Source: Brugia malayi (Eukaryota > Nematoda > Chromadorea > Rhabditida > Onchocercidae). From it: 64,000 nt of DNA. Below the pieces are notes generated by a model. It had not been told where the DNA came from and made no database searches. It saw nothing but the letters and a program-made list of their open reading frames with translations. Position 1 is the stretch's first letter. Each line of letters begins with the position of its first letter. Below, in pieces: positions 11,580 to 25,557 of the stretch. The DNA lies in the NCBI RefSeq assembly GCF_000002995.4, contig NW_025062479.1:12911721-12975720 (forward strand), read 5' to 3'. A program made the translations under genes and the position numbers.

Positions 11580-14500
11580 TTATATAAGTTTGAGCTGCCG
11601 ACATGTCATTATAAATTCGGGTCGATGATTCACTTGCAAATACCCATAAAGACCTGCAAAACCATCATTCTTAATAAAAATAATCAGTAGACATATTAAC
11701 ACGAATACTCCGACTTTCAGTGCATTGCATATATTGAAAAAAGCTCAAAGAAGGAGAGATAAAGAAGGTAGTTAAGAGATAAAGAAAGTGTACAGTAGTT
11801 CTATTAGTAAAATGGATAATAACTCAAGTTGTGAATTAGAAATATTGTAACTGTACTAAAAAGGAACTTAAACTTTACCTTTAAAAACTTCCAAATGGTC
11901 CGGTATAGTTTCCATCGCATATGTCGAAATTAATGTTTGAAAATTATTATCCGCCGCATAATTTGTTAGTGCCATTTTTAGAGTAATGCGTTTCGATTTC
12001 TCAATAGATTGAAGCTGAGAATGAATGAAAATAGCTGAGAATAAATAAACAAACTTCACTTTAGTTAAGTTCAAACACAAGTTTATAAGACATGTGATAA
12101 TGTGAAACTTGAACTCCATTTTATGTATTTTATAACATATACTATCTTTATTTCTGAATACTCACCAACTTGTTGTAGTCTAGTGCAGATCTTCGCCAAC
12201 TGGCTATTACCTCGTCATCAGATTGCAACAGCGGTAAAGATTTGTACTATAATTTGTATGAAAAGTTGTAATAAATATGTGTATTCAAATTGAAGTAAAA
12301 TAGAAACTCACATCTTTTATTTTTCCCTCAGATGTACCCACCTCGAACAACAATGAAGCATTCGGCTAAAATGTTATCCACGTTATTGGTGATGAGAATT
12401 AGACTAATTAAAATTATCAAAAGTATAAAACCTGACAGTGATAGGTATCTAATAATCTAAAGAACTGCACCCACCAATAGATACCTTTATGCGAAGCTTA
12501 GGTTTTGTTTTTGGGATTATCAAGTTACTGCCTGACTGAATAGGGTTATTGTCGACATCAATTGAATGAGTGGTACCAACTAATTCATTTACCTTCTTCG
12601 CCTCCTCTTCCTAAAAACGCATCTTGCTCTTGATATGGAAGAGAAAAAAGATTTGATAAGATATATGCAAATTAAAAATGAATAAAAAGCATAATAGTAT
12701 CAACAACCTAATTAGTGGATGAAACAAGCACTTGTAGATTATCTTAATGAATGTATTGTCATCATTATACAGAAGACCGAAATTGTTTATGGAATATAAT
12801 CTCACCAGTAAAGAAAACATTACAAAATTACGAATTGAAAAAGATTTCACAAAAAAAAAAAAAAAAAAAACTTTAAGAATGAACAAATTATGAAATGAAG
12901 GAAGTAAAACATACTAATTCCTCAAAAATACAACTTTTTTTTGGACGTTTTGGTATAGTATCTTCGATACCAATGCTTTTTTCAAACGCTGCTACTGCTT
13001 CAGAAGAGTACAGTGCATTTATATCGAAATGCAAGCCATCATTATTTGGCTTGATTTCAGGTTGCTTCCGGCAACAAACAAATCCGGGTGCCACTTCCGT
13101 AGCTGATGATATGGGTCTTTTATTAATACGTATCTATAAAACTGTCTATCGGTTAACATGATAGATCACATATCAACTGAATTTAATATAGTCACTTTTT
13201 TTAAGCTTGCAGAAGGAAAGTTCTTATGGATAAAACGCATCAAGAAAATATTATATCCACTCGAATGCGAGAAGGAAACAGTGAGAGGTGTCGGGATATT
13301 TGTCATAGGAATGTATACCATTGAAATTTCATCAGATTACTCACAAAATTAATAAATCTTTACAACTACTTTCGTTTCGGTGCTCAATCGATCTCAATCG
13401 AAATTAGAGAAAAATGAAAGTAAATCAAAAACTCACCATTTTGACTACATATTTTAATTTGAAAATCATACAAAACAAAAACAATCAACAAAATATATAC
13501 CTCAATATTTCTCTTTTTGAAGAACTGCTTACACTCGTCTTCAAAATCGCTGATATCTTGGTAATTTTTTAAACATCCACGCATCCATGAAGGAAACCAT
13601 TTTGATGACATCGAGCAAAACCTTTAAAAAATTAAGCACTTCATAACGGATATTTTGATTGGAAGCAATTAATTTTCCTTAATATATCAAACTGTAAGTA
13701 TTGAAGCTATTATTGCTTTAAAAATATTGACATCCTCGAACGACAATTTAATTTGTCAGATATATCCGGACTCCGAACTTTATTTTAATTTCATTAATAC
13801 CATAATTATGTGAGACAGTGCATCAATTAATTAAATAACGTGTTAGCAAGATTTGAAGTTAAACTAATCTAGACCTTGAATCAGCAAGAATGACAACACC
13901 AAAATCATTTTTATGTCGAAGAACACGGCCAATTGATTGATTCACACTACGAATTGCTTCCACTTGATACCATTCGTCAGCTGATATATTCTGAAAATTA
14001 CAAATTTCTGTACAGTTTAGCAAAATAACGGATGAGTTATTTGAAACTAATAAAAGGCAAATTTCCTCAGCCAATCAGTACGTCAATTTAGTATTAAAAT
14101 TCAAAAGGAAGGAATAAAAAGAAGGAAATACAACGGAATAAAATGAAATAAGCTAAGTGATATAATCGCAATGTCAGCAAAATGTGATCGCATTAAATGT
14201 ATGACGCATACAATTAAATGCAATAAAATGCACTGCATGTAATAATTTTTAGTCTATTTCAAACGGATTTTTTTTTTTTTTTCTATTGTAATTAACTTAA
14301 ACGATACAGTTACGTGCAATAATTTTTAGCAGTGCAATTTATTTGTCATTTGTACAGAATAATTAAGCTTGCAATTACTTTTCTTAGCTCTTGCTTCACG
14401 ACAACCATCCTTTGTTTCGTAAGAAATTGTCTCTTAAGTTCAATTCTAGGATCCATTGTTGGAGCGTATGGAATACCGATTACGATAACACCACGGCTTT

Positions 14501-17500
14501 CACTGTCTAAGAAATCGATCCCTTCGCTTACCTTAAAATATATCATAATTCAAAAAGAATTTAATGTGTGAGATGTTGAGATGAAAATAATAAGCACATA
14601 AAAGATGTCAACACTCGTAAACCAATTAATCCAATAAATTTTAAAGTCTAAGATATTCCTATAAAAAAAAAAAAAAATGTTACGTCGCTTACCCACTAAA
14701 TATGTCATGGAGAAATATCTGAAATATACTCGATAGAAAGATGATTTTATCTAAACAAATTGCAATTCTTATTGCGATAGCCAAATTACAATGCAGTTGA
14801 ACACAGCAATTATATTGGAGAAATTACCTTAGCTCTACAAACAGCAAATAAGATAGCACCATTACCGCCTTCTCTCACTTTTTGCCTAAATTGCAATAGT
14901 ACTGTTTTCAGCTCCAACTTAGATTTTGGTTCAACGAATGCTTCTTTATAAGCTGATATTGTTTCCCATATGAACATTGGGCCAAATTTTAATGTCTATA
15001 ATCAACATTAAAAAATAATTTCGCTAAAAGAATTTTAAATCAATTTCAAAATTTAAAAACTAAGAACTAATTGTTCAAAGTGTATACACTAGGAAACACT
15101 ACTGAGTAATAGAAAATTCCAATGTTTTTAAAATCTCATTAATGCTTTCATTAACTTTTAAAATCTCACTAACATAAGCAGTAATTAATTTCTGCAATTA
15201 TTTAAGATTATTGGACCTTTTGTTTCTTGTAGACCATATTTTCTTTTTAGTTAGACCTTATTCACAATACTTATCTAAAATTCAATATATGTATGAAAGT
15301 TTGATCATTACAGTTCTTTCCTTAGAACGAAAATTGAAAAAAAAAATTAACAATCTTAAACAACTATTCCAGCTTACTCAAGCTATGAACATTTCACGTC
15401 TACTATTAAAAAAAAAAAATACGGCAATAATAGACATGCAAACCTTCCAGAATTTCAGGCATGTATTCATAGTAACATAGGACGAGAAAAACACCAAGAT
15501 ACCATCCGGAATGATTTGACAAGCACGAACAATAACTTCACCAATTCCAAATACGTACGCTGAACTGCTCCTGATCATAAATCAACAAGATGACGTTTGA
15601 AATAAGAACAGTATTAGCAAATCAAATTTGAAATGAAGACAACTTTTAACAATAACAAGTGGGATTTTAATTGTATTCGGAAGTTTAGCAAAAAGATCGT
15701 ATGGAAAGTAGATCAAGATTTGGAATCAAAATTTAAAATAAAAAAATAAAAATTAGTTTATTTTATATTTCCCATTACAATAGCAACAATATGAGGATGA
15801 AACCAGCAACAATAATTAGCATTTCGATTTGAAACAGTGAGAAATTGTCAAACGATAAATCTCCTAGACAGAAACAAAGCATAACTTGAGAAACCACTTT
15901 ATTTCATCTCATCAAAAATCACATTTATAGATATTAATTTCAGCATCATTTTAAATCTTCTAAAATCCATTGTGAAATTTTCTATTTTAAAAGTTCATTA
16001 CGAAAATAAAATTTTTGAAGTAACTTTAGTGTCGAAATTGATTTCATATTTGACAAGATTATATTACAGTTAAATAGTGATTTTAAATTTTAACTTTAGA
16101 AGTGCACTGAAAATTACACACCGTTTGTGAAAAGTACCACAGAGATCGATTCCACTTTGACTAGAACGAATACGTGCACACAAAATTTGATCCACGTTAG
16201 CAGCATGCTGATTTTCTAGCGCTATCGGGAAACTTATACCGAGATTATTAATAAATGAATCTAACGGTGATAAAGTACCACTGGTTACAATCACAGAACG
16301 TACACCGCATGAGTGAAGATACCTCAAAATGTACGCATTGGTAATTTGATTATCATATGAGAAAAGAATTAATGCTAATTCAATTTGCTAGGCAGAAATC
16401 CATTTCTCACTTCAACTCATTATGTGCCTCCAAAAAGAATAATTCCATCATTTGGAAAAAAATCATGAATTGTTTCTATCATCCAATTATACTTTAACAA
16501 ATGACTTTCATTTAACAAAGCATTTTTTTAAGAAAAGAAAAATATTTTTCCTACTTTTCCCTTACAACAATAAGAATTTTTATAAGTGAACTAAAGTTAA
16601 ACCATTAAATGCAAAATTACTTAGTTTGATTGGAAGATTTAAATTCTATCTCAAAATTTTCAAAGTCTCAATATGTTAATATATAATCATCTTTGTGCAG
16701 GAGAAAATTGGTGTTGACAGAAGTTACTTCATTATATCAATTCATACGAGCAATTTTAAAACAATTTCCAATATTATTAAATTAAAGATTAACACCTTGC
16801 ATTACATGTGGCAATATAAGAACATAGCCAAGTGCTGAATCACTAAGCTGAATGAATCGCATAATTTCGATAGTTAAACAAGTTTATATAAAGGAAAGAG
16901 TTGGATATAGATAATGAAAAAGTAACTAACCACATTGCAACTGATGGTGAAAAGCACCAGTAATTCAGCGTTATTACTGAACTATGCTTTGTTATGTAAA
17001 GCTAAAACAAATCATAATTAGAAATTGGAAACTTTAAAAACTTCATAATTTTAAAGCAAATGAAAAAAGTGTTAACAACATATGCGCTATTGTAGCAATC
17101 AATATAAAACTAAAATTGTGCAAATACTATTAACAATAAGATAAAATTAACCTATAGAAATATTAAGATATAACTTAAATTAGTGCAAACATATAGTAAA
17201 TAGCATTAAATATATTATCCTATTTTAGACCAAAATAATAAAAATCAAGTAATCTAACTCATATTATTCTAACCCACATTACTGCATCGTTTTCTGATAA
17301 CATAAATCAGAAATGTTATAGATTAAGATAGAAACGGATGATTATCTGCGTAAATAAGGGAAATGAATGATGAAAAAAAGAAGTTGAAATTGTATGATTT
17401 ACTATAATGGAACAATTTTCCTCTATATTTCTTTGCCATTATTTCAATGCTTTAATTAATAATACTTCCTGTTGTAGTATAACAAGCGTCCATACGAGCT

Positions 17501-20500
17501 ATTTATTTGTGCTACTAATTAAAGAAAATTAAAGAATCACTAACAAACATAACCACTGTAAAGCGTACTTGAAAATATTTCACGATGCTGTCATCCGTAA
17601 TCTTTTTGTGCAATTTTCTCACTACACATGCAGGACTATCCAATACTTGTGATGAAGCATGTTTATATGCGTAAATAGTTGAAATAAATGATGAAAATTC
17701 TTGAAGATAAACTCCTTTTTCCACAAATTCTCCAATCGTTTCATTTTGTGCTGGAAATTTTGTTTACCTAACAATAATAATTTCCAGTGCAAAATAAGGC
17801 AAGATGAGTAATGAAAATATTTTTTGTTGCCCAATTCTTCACCGTCACACAAGTCAGGGCAAAAAAAAAAAGAAAAAAAAAAAATTAAAATTAAAAATTT
17901 GTATAAAATGCTATAAACTGACATATGATAAAAATGAAAACAACACGAAGATAACAAACCTTTTGCTGTGAGGTATTGCCCAATTTTATCAATAGTCTGT
18001 GATACAGCTTCCCTCATATCCTTTCGAAATCCTGCTTTTGACAGTAATTCAATCATATGTTCACCAGGATAAACTTTACCATCAATACCAGTCACTTTCT
18101 TGCCTCCACTTTTCGCACAAACGTCTACAGCATCTTCAAACTGATGCAAGGATGCTGAAATACCGATTTAAAGAGATTCAATTTAACTAAAATTAGATTC
18201 AGTTTAATCAAAACTAAATCCAAGTGTTAGTTAAATATTCCTTAACGTAAGTAGAATGAATACCAATAAAACCAGATTTCAAAATAACACTCATATTAAT
18301 TTCAAAACTATAATAAGGAATCAATTGGGTGTTTCAAAGATATGAATATATGGACCAAATTATATTTACCAAGCAAGTAAGCTACGTCATTCTTCTCAAT
18401 TTTCACTTCATTTGTTTCCTGAATTTCGGTACCAATTGGTACAACTGTATTATCCTGTAAAAAAGGCAGAAATGAATGTCATATTCTCACACTAACAATT
18501 TTTGGTCCACAAAAATCAATTAACGAGTGTTCAAACTAAAAAAGAAAAGCCAGAAAAGAATTAGTCGAGTGAATCAGGAAAATAATGTAAATATAAAAGA
18601 CAACAGTGAGAACAAGAAAAAGGAGAGACAAACTTCACAGAATAATTGCTCATAAATTAAAAGATTAGTAAATTATCACTTTTAAGAACAAAATTTTCCA
18701 TTCAAAATCTTGGTGAAATACACTGAAAGATAAGAGTGATAGGATAAAATATGAATCCTATAAAAGAAAAAACACTGAGTAGAAAAATTATGCAGAAAAT
18801 TAATCAGTGAGAAATATATATATAAAGCAAAGTATCAAGTAAAGAAAATACACACCATTTGAGTTCGAACTTCCTCTTCATCATTTATCATTAATTCCAA
18901 AACTTTCTTTGTTTCTCTTATGCATGCACTTATTTGGGTAGTTGAAAATGATACTGATGTTGACTCTTCGCAAACTGATTCCTGAACAAAAATTCCTATA
19001 CAATTTCAATTCTCAATTTCTCCGAAAACTTACAAAGTTTCCCCAACTATTTCAGGGAAAATTACATCAAGTGGCAATTCCCTAATGTTATCAAATTATC
19101 GGTGGATACAAAAACATCTTTTAATTAAAAAAAGTTACCAAATTATGTGCCTCATCGAAAATGACAATATTTCCTTTGAGCTGAATGTTATGCTTATATC
19201 GCAAGGAAGGATCGACGATATAATTATATGGTAAAAGAATGAGATCGGCATTTTCATACATTGAACGGCTCCGAAAATAAGGACAATACCTGAAGTTTGA
19301 GCTTATTTTTTAAAATGTAATAAGTTTTAATGAAATGGATCAAACGAGTTTTGATATTAAGATGCTCCGGTATCTTAACTTGAAATGAAATTTCAAACAA
19401 AAAAATCTGATATACTTATGCTTCCGAGACACACTGATGACTTCTTCAATATCTGGAACCAATCCATTTTTGCTATATAACAGATCTAACGTTGATGGAT
19501 CAGCTTCTAAAATACGTTTTTTTTTTTTCTTTTTTTTTTTTTGAGGGAATAAACCAAAAATACTACCTGAACAAAGCTTGGAACAAATAAAATTATGGAA
19601 ATTAAATCCCCAAAAATGATGAGTAAAAATAAAATAAACACCTGGAATACTGAGACACAAAATTTCGACTAAAAATGTGAGAAAGGCAAAAATTTTGAAA
19701 TCTCATTAAACTTTTTTTTTTTTAGTGTTTGATAAAGTAAACAAGTGAAAAAAGCAAATAAAAAACGAAAAAAGAAATAGAAAATAAAAACATACTTTCA
19801 TAGAAATTATAAAATGGACATCGATGCTTTCTGATCAAATTCCTACACATCAGTGATTTGACATGACTATTATTTTCTTTCATCACTTTATCATTGATAC
19901 AGAGTAAATCACGTGAAGCCAATGTTACAGTCTTAATGCTGAAAATATCAAAGAAAGCTTAAAAGTTGTTTCTGTGCTGAAAAAGGAATGAAACATTATC
20001 CAGCATACCGAAAAGAAAGGAAGATTAAACAATAACTAATGAGGACAGCGCAATAAGAACTACTCTTAAATACTGACAAAAATAACAAAGTAACACAAAA
20101 AAAAGACATATTTAACTACAGATGTCGAACATTTTGAAAATATTTTAAATCAACATTACATAGAAAACAGAAAACTTTAAATAATCGGAAACGTGCACTG
20201 TAACACATCCAAACGAAAGATTAAAAGCATTTCAAATTCAGCTATTTGCAATAAATCAAAGACAAAAGTTGAAATTTTTGAAAAATAATTCAACATAAGA
20301 AACTTACTCTTTGTAAGTTGTTTTATTTAATTCACGGATTACTTGTACCAGTTGACTATGTGTTCGAGAAGCATAAAGGATTTTTGGATAAAGTGATCTA
20401 GAAGATGTACCTGTCAATAAAATCATTTTTCATACAGCTTTCAATATTATGCATTCTAATATTCTTGTTTCTCATTTTTTCTAGCACGACAAAAAATTTC

Positions 20501-21654
20501 TAACATTAGCAAAATCTCATTCAACATTGCATCTAATTAAAAACTGGAATATAAGCCAATTGGAAATGTGTGAGAAGATAACAAAAGTTCTCCTGCACAT
20601 AAGAGAGATAGCTTCATATTCTATTATATTTAAGAAACAAATGTTAATTGTTTCAGTAAATAAGTCAAGCTGGAACAACAACCTTGTATTTCTTGTGCAC
20701 TGTCCTGCAATATTTCTAATTTGCAATGTTTCAAGTATGCAATGGCAGTGCACAATAAACATAGTGTTTTGCCGGTTCCAGTTGGCGATTCTAATGCTGC
20801 ATTTTGTCCCTTAAAAGTGGTAAATCCCAGAAAAAAATTTTCGGTAGAAGTCTGGACTCGATTACTATCAAGTTAACAAGAAACACTCAAAGTTTAGGAT
20901 ATTAGAAACAATAAAACTTCCAAAAGTTAATCAATCGAGTAGCTATAGTTCAAGAAATTGTGAATGAATTTGCCTGATAGATTTACAATAATAATAATCC
21001 TTTACCATAATAATAGCAGTCAAATATTGATAAAATTTTGCTTAAAAAAAAGCTGTGTCAAGCAAAATTCTTGGCAAATGTGGCTCTATAGTCCTTAACA
21101 TTTCAAATTACACATTTTCGTGTAATCTATAACACATCCATAATTATATATTGGAAAGATAACAGTTCCTTATAGTTTGGAGTAACGTTTCTTAATAATT
21201 CATCCTCACAATCAGTAATAGTTTACAACTTTGGAAGAATGTTAGTAATTAAAATTTATTATGAAGGTCTTATTGGTACATTTTTTGTTACATTTGCATT
21301 ATTTATCTAATAAATATTTCATCGTCTATCATATAAAGGAATAATATTCAATGATCATTCAAATATCATAAAATACGCATAATTAAATAACAAGTTGCAA
21401 GTTATTATTATTATTATATAACTGATAATTTTTTCTCGTATTCAACAGTACATTATGTCCAGTAGCTTAACAATTACCATATTAATATGTATAATCAATT
21501 GTGTACAATAATATAAAGTTATTAATAATTAGGACACATATAGCAAGCATACCATCTGCAAAGCTTCCATAATTTTTTCCATAAATTTAATTTGACACTG
21601 ATATGGTTCGAATGGAAATTCCACAGTAAACCTATCAATTCGTACTATATGCAT
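11580..21654 (-). CDS. rtel-1: RTEL1-family iron-sulfur DNA helicase, complete
   Basis: Superfamily 2 5'-3' DNA helicase that in other animals dismantles D-loops, T-loops and G-quadruplexes, limiting crossovers and protecting telomeres. Twenty-four exons join in consistent phase (21553-21654, 20683-20809, 20308-20410, 19796-19938, 19416-19506, 19139-19289, 18856-18981, 18370-18454, 17960-18154, 17569-17750, 16931-17001, 16122-16322, 15444-15570, 14828-14995, 14379-14531, 13875-13990, 13501-13621, 12915-13133, 12593-12610, 12485-12535, 12342-12365, 12166-12246, 11879-12014, 11580-11653) to give 954 residues, close to the C. elegans protein. Seen: FEPYQCQIKFMEKIM near the N-terminus; Walker A SPTGTGKT with Lys48, the same number as in human RTEL1; iron-sulfur cysteines 124, 142, 151 and 191; DEAH at 234-237; VTSGTLSPLDSF; VSEGIDF; and motif VI QSIGRVLRH at 693-701. 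The C-terminus (ALTNYAADNNFQTLI...GYLQVNHRPEF) matches a harmonin-homology domain. I see no RING. Exons of 18 and 24 bases sit in the poorly conserved linker. Confidence 0.95.
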
Positions 21655-21684
21655 AATTGGGACAGAATTCGAATTCAAAATATT

Positions 21685-21700
21685 TCCTGAAATATTTCAT
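21685..21700 (-). promoter_or_regulatory. Probable trans-splice acceptor for the RTEL1 mRNA
   Basis: On the minus strand tgaaatatttcag ends at 21687, 32 bases before the ATG at 21654. The reading frame is open but has no upstream Met between the two, which supports this start. Confidence 0.45.
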
Positions 21701-23318
21701 AAACATTTGATTATGCTCAAATTAATCAATTACATAGCTTATAAATTTATAACAGATGTTAATTTTCCAACCTTCTTATCAACTGATGTTAACCAGCTAA
21801 TTCCAAAATTGTTGCAAAACTAATATACTTTCATTCAATATCATTTTCCTAGTTACATTAATGATCATTCACACATTGTTCTTACATCACTATCACCTGA
21901 CGCGAAATTTTATTGACTGCCAGATATTTTCTCCATAAATGTGAATCGATACAATATGCGGCTGAATAATTGAAACAACAAAGGAATAAAGAGCACTGTT
22001 GAATAGGAGGGAGAGAAGACTGCCACCGATCCTTTCGTTTTTCTTAACTGATCAAAGAAGATTTTTAAAGATGTAGGGAGTAGGCTGGCGTAACGGATTA
22101 ATATTCATGTGAAGATAGATATACATTTACAATTTGAGGTTTAGATAAAGGATTCATTGTTTCAAAAATGGTAATAACTGTGTAATAAATATTTTTTTCG
22201 GTTGTATAACGATAAAGCAAAGGAAAATAAGAGAAACGATTAAACTGGTCATTAGATTGTCAGAGAATTCACCACAGTGTATCCTCTATCTTATTGATTC
22301 CTGTCATATCACTAGTTATCATATTCACTGTCTTTAATCTCAGAGCAAAATAATCTTTAGTTCTTCTGATTCTGTCTTTGATCTCTCAGATTATAGCATT
22401 CTATAAATTGTGCTCTCAATCTCTAATTGTATCTCATGTTCTTTTTACCCAATGCAAATGATGCTGTCCTCAAAAAAAAAAAAAAAAGATTAAAAGAAAA
22501 TTAAAAAACACTTTCTGGTAGTGAGATGAATCAAGTGAGTTCTACACAACCCAAAATCATGCCCGAGTACACCCCCGCATCCCACCTTGTCACATTGAAT
22601 GACAAATTTTCCCTCCACTCATTTCATAATTTTGAATTTAAAAGTGAAATTTCTGCAGCCAATGAAAAATTTTCATCCCACAAGTGCCGAAATTTTTTTT
22701 TGCAATTAAAGAAACTATTTCGATCGATGCGTAAATAATTTATTCAACAATTTAGATAGAAGCTGAACATTCAATCGAAATGATTAAGCTTAATTAAAAT
22801 ACAGTGTGGAACACCTATCATTCGAGAAGGCATCATTCCATTGCAAAATAACGGTGATTTAATACATTCAGTAACATTATTGAAATACTAAAGTATTGTT
22901 AAAATACAAAGATACCTCCAAGTTATCATAAATTTCTATTAAAGTGTTGAATTAGTCTTTAGAAAAAAGAAAAAAAAAAAAACATTCAATTAATCAATCA
23001 AATCAATTTACTTAGCAATCAAACAGTCATATTAAACGGGTCAATAAAGGATTCATCAAATTTGACATATCAATTTTGCATTAAAAATTTTCCAATCATT
23101 TCTTTATCAATTTAAAAAAAAAAGAACAAAAAAAAAAAAAAAAAAAAAAAAAAAAACATTCCTATCATTTATTGCTATTAACATGCAACCTTTTCTTCTC
23201 TTTTTTTTCATAAAGAAAGAACATACACATACAGCAAAAAAGAAAAACAGAAAGTTGCCAAAAACTCTAATTAATTAACCAGTAAATTAAACTTCAAATT
23301 TCAACAGTTTACTATTTA
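21701..23318. other. Intergenic region with homopolymer tracts
   Basis: Promoter side of RTEL1 and 3' flank of the Thr-rich gene. Contains A-runs at 22473-22486 and about 23114-23156. A 70-codon plus-strand frame at 22526-22738 has no signal peptide, splice context or recognisable motif and is not called. Confidence 0.45.
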
Positions 23319-25557
23319 TTAAGCTGCAACATACATTTTGTAAATTAAAACTTTTGTAAATTTTTTCAAATATTTTGCAAACACTGCGCCAGCATTGTGC
23401 CAAAAGCTATGTGGTAGGAAGAATTCAATATTGTGTAACTTGATCGTTAATGTCTGAAAAAAAATATATATGAAACAATAAATTTGTTAACTTTATCACT
23501 ACAATATACACACGCACACGCTTGATAGCAATACCATTAAAAAATTGCTATTATATCATTAGAAATGCTCATGCTTTATCAACCACTTCATTCATCATAC
23601 ATTAATCTTCGAAATAGGCATATTTATAATAGACATCAGATTTTATTTGTAATTAATTTTTTTTTAAATTAATGTTTCATTATTTTCTTTTAAAGTATAA
23701 GATATGTATGTAAGGGTGAATTATTATTATTATTATTATTAATAGCATAAATTATTGTAAATCATATGGACTGCAAAGATTAACTAAGTTATCGTTATTG
23801 TGTTTCTAGGAATTTTTTTTTCTTGTAAATTAATTATAATAATATATTTAAATTTTAAAGCAAGAGTATTTAATAAAAAAAAAAAATATTCCTGTTTTGC
23901 AAATTTCTCACTCAATCAAAACATAGAATTTAATTTTAAAATAAAATTAAATAATGAAAATTAGCAACCTTTTCATATTTGCTACCATTGACAAATGCGA
24001 TAACGATATCATCCTTTAGAACATGTGAGCCCACATTACGGCGCCATACTTGGCCACCAGATATATCTGTCCCAATGATCACATCATCTGGCACATAACC
24101 TTGTGTAGTATAATTTATCGTTGGATTTAATCCAACATTGAATAACATTTCAGTTAACTGCAAAAAAAGAAAAAGAAAAATGCTAAACAAATTCAAATTT
24201 TAAACAAAAAATAATGTTTTTTAGATACTCTAATTTAATTGAAGAGAAATTGAGCAATTCAAAAATTTACCCAATCATTTCCAACTTATTAAATTTTGAA
24301 ATTCAAAAAAAAAAAAAAAAAAATGCTGTAATCAATTTTTGGAAAAAATGCTAGACGAATGTTCTTCTAGCTATCAGCTTATTACTTTCTATACCGGATT
24401 CTGATTATGATTATTAATTTTTTTTGATGAAAATCCTGATTATTAATTTTACTAAAAATATTTACATATTTTTAGTAAAATTAATGAAAATATGGAACAC
24501 AAGCCAACTTTTTTTAAGAAAAAAAAAAAGTATTCATCTTTTATATAACATTCAGTTTGTTCTGAAAGAAAATTTGTTCGCTGGGAAATTGAACAATATC
24601 CAATTTTGTTCTTACATATCAAAGAACGAAAATTTTGAAAAAGAAAATGAAATAATGATTTTATACAAGAAAATTTTATATAAGAAAAATATTTTTCGGA
24701 TTGTTCAATAATTTTAATTTAAATTGAATTTCAATATCACAAACCGCTTGATGTATTGACTTTTTCAAATTATCCAGCGCTTCTCTCGATGTTTGCGCTT
24801 GTCCAGGATATCGAATAGGCAGAGCTTTAGTTGGAACTGTGCTAGACCACTCAGTAGTAGTAGGTTCTTCAGTTGTCGTAGTTGTTGCTTCTGTTGTTGT
24901 TGTTGTTGCTTCTGTTGTTGTTGTTGTTGCTTCTGTTGTTGTTGTTGTTGCTTCTGTTGTTGTTGTTGCTTCTGTTGTTGTTGCTGCTTCTGTTGTTGTT
25001 GTTGTTGTTGCTTCTGTTGTTGTTGTTGTTGCTTCTGTTGTTGTTGTTGCTTTTGTTGTTGTTGTTGGTGGCGGTAGCGGTGGTGGTGGTGGTGGCGCTA
25101 GTGGTGCTTTTGTAGTTTTTGATTTTATTCTATGACGAATTTTCAACATTTCAGCGATATCATCAAATGGAGTTTTTCCAGGTGGAATATGACTATGATT
25201 TTGTTGACAAATCCAAGGATAAATACGACAAGCAAAGGTAGGTTCATGTGGTGGTGCATCATGAATTAATTGTATCTGATCTTTTTCATAGAAACCTGAT
25301 AAAAAGTGATTGTCAAATTTGTCAACAAAACATCTTACAATTACATGTTTTATTAATTGAACTTTATAATTCCATGTTTCGTTTCCAAGTCATTTTCCTC
25401 GTAATTTCAGATCATCACTAAGTGACACTGTTGAAATGAAGTGATAATATAATTTAATATTGAAAAATATTCTAAGGTAAAGTATCATACCTTGCATTGG
25501 TCCGCAGCCATATGCTATTAGAAAAATGGAGCAACTGATTGCAAGACGAAGAATCAT
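23319..25557 (-). CDS. Secreted Thr-rich mucin-like protein with CGP/YPxIC N-terminal motif
   Basis: Four exons in phase: 25491-25557, 24745-25295, 23969-24157 and 23319-23453, giving 313 residues. ATG 25557 starts a signal peptide (MILRLAISCSIFLIAYG) followed directly by CGPMQ. Next comes a short Cys region (FACRIYPWICQQNHSHIPPG), a basic segment, a run of prolines, then a Thr-Glu-Ala tract of about 80 residues built from repeats of TTTTTEA, an obvious site for O-glycosylation. The C-terminal 110 residues are ordinary globular sequence (GTDISGGQVWRRNVGSH, FFLPHSFWHNAGAVFAK) and end in MYVAA. I do not recognise this domain. It is likely extracellular, perhaps surface coat or cuticle. The first 30 residues and the Cys motif are shared with the neighbouring plus-strand gene at 27924. 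The repeat is coded by GTT-rich 15-21 base units and should vary in length between individuals. Confidence 0.8.
24442..24485. repeat. Perfect 20-base inverted repeat with 4-base loop
   Basis: Left arm attaattttactaaaaatat (24442-24461), loop ttac, right arm atatttttagtaaaattaat (24466-24485). The arms are exact reverse complements. It lies inside the 587-base second intron of the Thr-rich secreted gene. Confidence 0.95.
24860..25070. repeat. Coding minisatellite (GTTGTT...GCTTCT units)
   Basis: Imperfect tandem units of 15-21 bases, each a run of GTT followed by GCTTCT on the plus strand. On the minus strand they encode TTT(T)EA repeats. They also create long spurious poly-Leu, poly-Cys and poly-Val frames on the plus strand. 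Confidence 0.9.

Noticed and set aside
16796..16865. Possible extra RTEL1 exon (minus strand)
   Set aside because: It would introduce a stop in phase, and joining 16931-17001 directly to 16122-16322 gives the expected SPSVAM-to-GVRSVIVTSGTL continuity.
22526..22738. 70-codon plus-strand frame upstream of RTEL1
   Set aside because: No signal peptide, splice partner or recognisable motif.
24793..25135. Long plus-strand frames of poly-Cys, poly-Val and poly-Leu
   Set aside because: They are antisense shadows of the Thr-rich coding minisatellite on the minus strand.
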